Assembly: GCA_963721645.1 (NCBI GenBank)
Contig: CAVRJK010000002.1
Coordinates: 1,860,001-1,924,000, forward strand
DNA length: 64,000 bases
From: JALZKA01 sp963721645
Lineage (GTDB): Bacteria; Actinomycetota; Thermoleophilia; Solirubrobacterales; 70-9
Reading direction: 5' to 3'
Shown: piece after piece, positions 63,012-64,000 of the stretch
How positions within the stretch are numbered: position 1 is the stretch's first letter
Layout of the letters: the number at the start of each line of letters is the position of its first letter
Notes under the pieces: model-generated
What the model was told of the DNA's origin: nothing
What the model saw: the letters and a program-made list of their open reading frames with translations, nothing else
Databases searched by the model: none
Position numbers and translations under genes: made by a program

Positions 63012-64000
63012 TCCGAGCCGTCTCCCTTCAGGTCCAAGCCGTCGGGCAGCATCTTGATCGGCTCGACCGCCATCACGTGGGCACCACCTCTTCGTCGAGC
63101 GCCGGGCAGGACAAACCTGAACGTGCTGCCGCCGCCGGGGGTCTCCTCGACCCAGATCCGTCCCCCGTGGCGCTCGACGACCTTTTTACAGATCGACAGA
63201 CCGATTCCCGTTCCCTGGTACTCGCCGGCACCATGCAGCCGCTGGAAGACGTTGAAGATCCGCTCGCGATGACGCTCGTCGATCCCGATCCCGTTGTCGG
63301 CGACGAACAGGTACCAAGCACCGCCTCGTTTCTCAGCCCCGATCTTGACCAAAGGCTTCGCGTCGCCACGGAACTTGACGGCATTCGAGATCAGATTCTC
63401 GAACAGGCGGCTCAACTGCCCAGCGTCACCGCCTATGACGGGAAGCTCGCCGATCTCGAGGTCGGCGTCCGCCCCCGAGATCGCGGCGGCCAAAGAACCG
63501 ATCGCCCTGTTCAGAGTGTCGTTCAGGTCGACCCGAGTCGTGACCAGGTCCATGCGCCCGGTCCGCGAGTAGGAGAGGAGTCCGTCGATCAGGTTCTGCA
63601 TGCGCTCCGTCCCGTCGACGATGAAGCCGATGAACTCGTCGGCGGAATCGTCGAGCTGGCCCTCGTAGCGCCTTTGCAGGAGCTGCACGAATCCGGCGAT
63701 CGTCCGCAGCGGTTCCGTCAGGTCGTGAGACGCGACGTACGCGAACTCCTTGAGCTCGTCGTTCGCGTGCTCGAGCTCGGTCGCGTACCGGGATAGCTCT
63801 TCCGAGCGTCTTGCAATCTCGCGCGCGTGCCGGTCGCGCTCGATCACCCGGCCAAGCTGGAGGCCTACCTGTCCAACCAGCTCCAGCAACCGGTCATCGG
63901 GTTCGGCCAGGGTGGGCGAGAAGAACTCGACAACGCCAACCACGGCCTCCTCGACGAGGATCGGGAAGGCGAACGCCGCGTTGATCCCGGCGCCCTCGGC
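63008..64000 (-). CDS. GAF-domain sensor histidine kinase, 5' end beyond window
   Basis: Open to the right edge. The first visible residues INAAFAFPILVEEAVVGVVE followed by FFSPTLAEPDD are the end of a GAF domain. A coiled coil (RRSEELSRYATELEHANDEL) leads to the HisKA phosphoacceptor AYVASHDLTEPLRTIAGFV. The ATP-binding domain follows, with FENLISNAVKF (N box), VADNGIGIDERH (G1) and GTGIGLSICKKVVERHGG (G2). Its stop overlaps the REC-GGDEF-EAL start (ATGA), making that protein the obvious partner. Soluble in the visible part; phytochrome-like N-terminal domains outside the window are possible. Confidence 0.9.
   Translation of the reverse strand, partial: AEGAGINAAFAFPILVEEAVVGVVEFFSPTLAEPDDRLLELVGQVGLQLGRVIERDRHAREIARRSEELSRYATELEHANDELKEFAYVASHDLTEPLRTIAGFVQLLQRRYEGQLDDSADEFIGFIVDGTERMQNLIDGLLSYSRTGRMDLVTTRVDLNDTLNRAIGSLAAAISGADADLEIGELPVIGGDAGQLSRLFENLISNAVKFRGDAKPLVKIGAEKRGGAWYLFVADNGIGIDERHRERIFNVFQRLHGAGEYQGTGIGLSICKKVVERHGGRIWVEETPGGGSTFRFVLPGARRRGGAHVMAVEPIKMLPDGLDLKGDGSE

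Overview
This window looks like chromosomal DNA from a high-GC actinobacterium, most likely of the Thermoleophilia/Solirubrobacterales type. That placement is an inference from GC- and CGA-rich coding DNA, frequent GTG/TTG starts, an LMW-phosphatase/fructosamine-kinase pair, many secreted proteins with a two-cysteine Ig-like module, and GAGGGGTCAGACCCCTC repeats. I see no rRNA, integrase, insertion sequence, CRISPR array or prophage. The content is mostly core metabolism plus a large secretome. At least ten genes are broken by single-base frameshifts, nearly all of the one-extra-base kind. This more likely reflects insertion errors in the assembly than gene decay, so the disrupted genes are described as whole proteins.

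Layout. 1-5.3 kb: two overlapping secreted subtilases (VCBS/FG-GAP and RTX repeats in the complete one). 5.4-10.1 kb: cyclophilin, a DUF2007-like protein, an LPFTG-type surface protein with tandem repeats, an NTF2-like fragment and a secreted Ig-repeat protein. This part carries palindromic repeats. 10.1-21.5 kb: an SDR, a class III cyclase, a secreted S15-type hydrolase, a fatty acid desaturase, an HSL-type esterase, a 5'-3' exonuclease, fructosamine kinase with LMW-PTP, an SCP2-hydrolase fusion, an MpaB-like oxygenase and a GAF protein. 21.5-26.2 kb: an aromatic amino acid degradation cluster (HPPD, homogentisate dioxygenase, phenylalanine hydroxylase; a divergent Lrp regulator; an FAH-family hydrolase). 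26.3-29.8 kb: rhodanese, and an MMPL exporter divergent from an ArsR repressor with a palindromic candidate operator between them. 29.8-35.2 kb: a segment bounded by two tRNA-Arg(ACG) genes with a third decayed copy inside; it holds an HD-GYP protein, a truncated DUF4239 gene and secreted proteins.

35.2-49.6 kb: oligoendopeptidase F, a DUF892 ferritin-like protein with a histone-like tail, an MBL hydrolase, an acyl-CoA synthetase, an L,D-transpeptidase lipoprotein, an FMO/SDR pair, a PLP-dependent deaminase/aldolase, a DUF445 protein, a DUF559-type gene that starts and ends inside two copies of one palindromic repeat, an aldonolactone oxidase-like flavoprotein and two tRNA-Ser genes. 49.6-57.6 kb: an MFS exporter, tandem GH26-like secreted enzymes, a P-II/ammonium transporter pair with unusual key residues (Val51; Glu in place of the first twin-His), an amidase and a DUF2254 protein. 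57.7-64 kb: a secreted beta-helix protein, an ECF-type sigma factor, UDP-glucuronate decarboxylase, and a histidine kinase coupled to a REC-PAS-GGDEF-EAL protein.

The parts most worth a second look are three families of palindromic repeats at gene ends (one bracketing the DUF559 gene), the tRNA-Arg-bounded segment, the P-II/Amt pair, and the two-cysteine Ig module shared by three unlinked secreted proteins.
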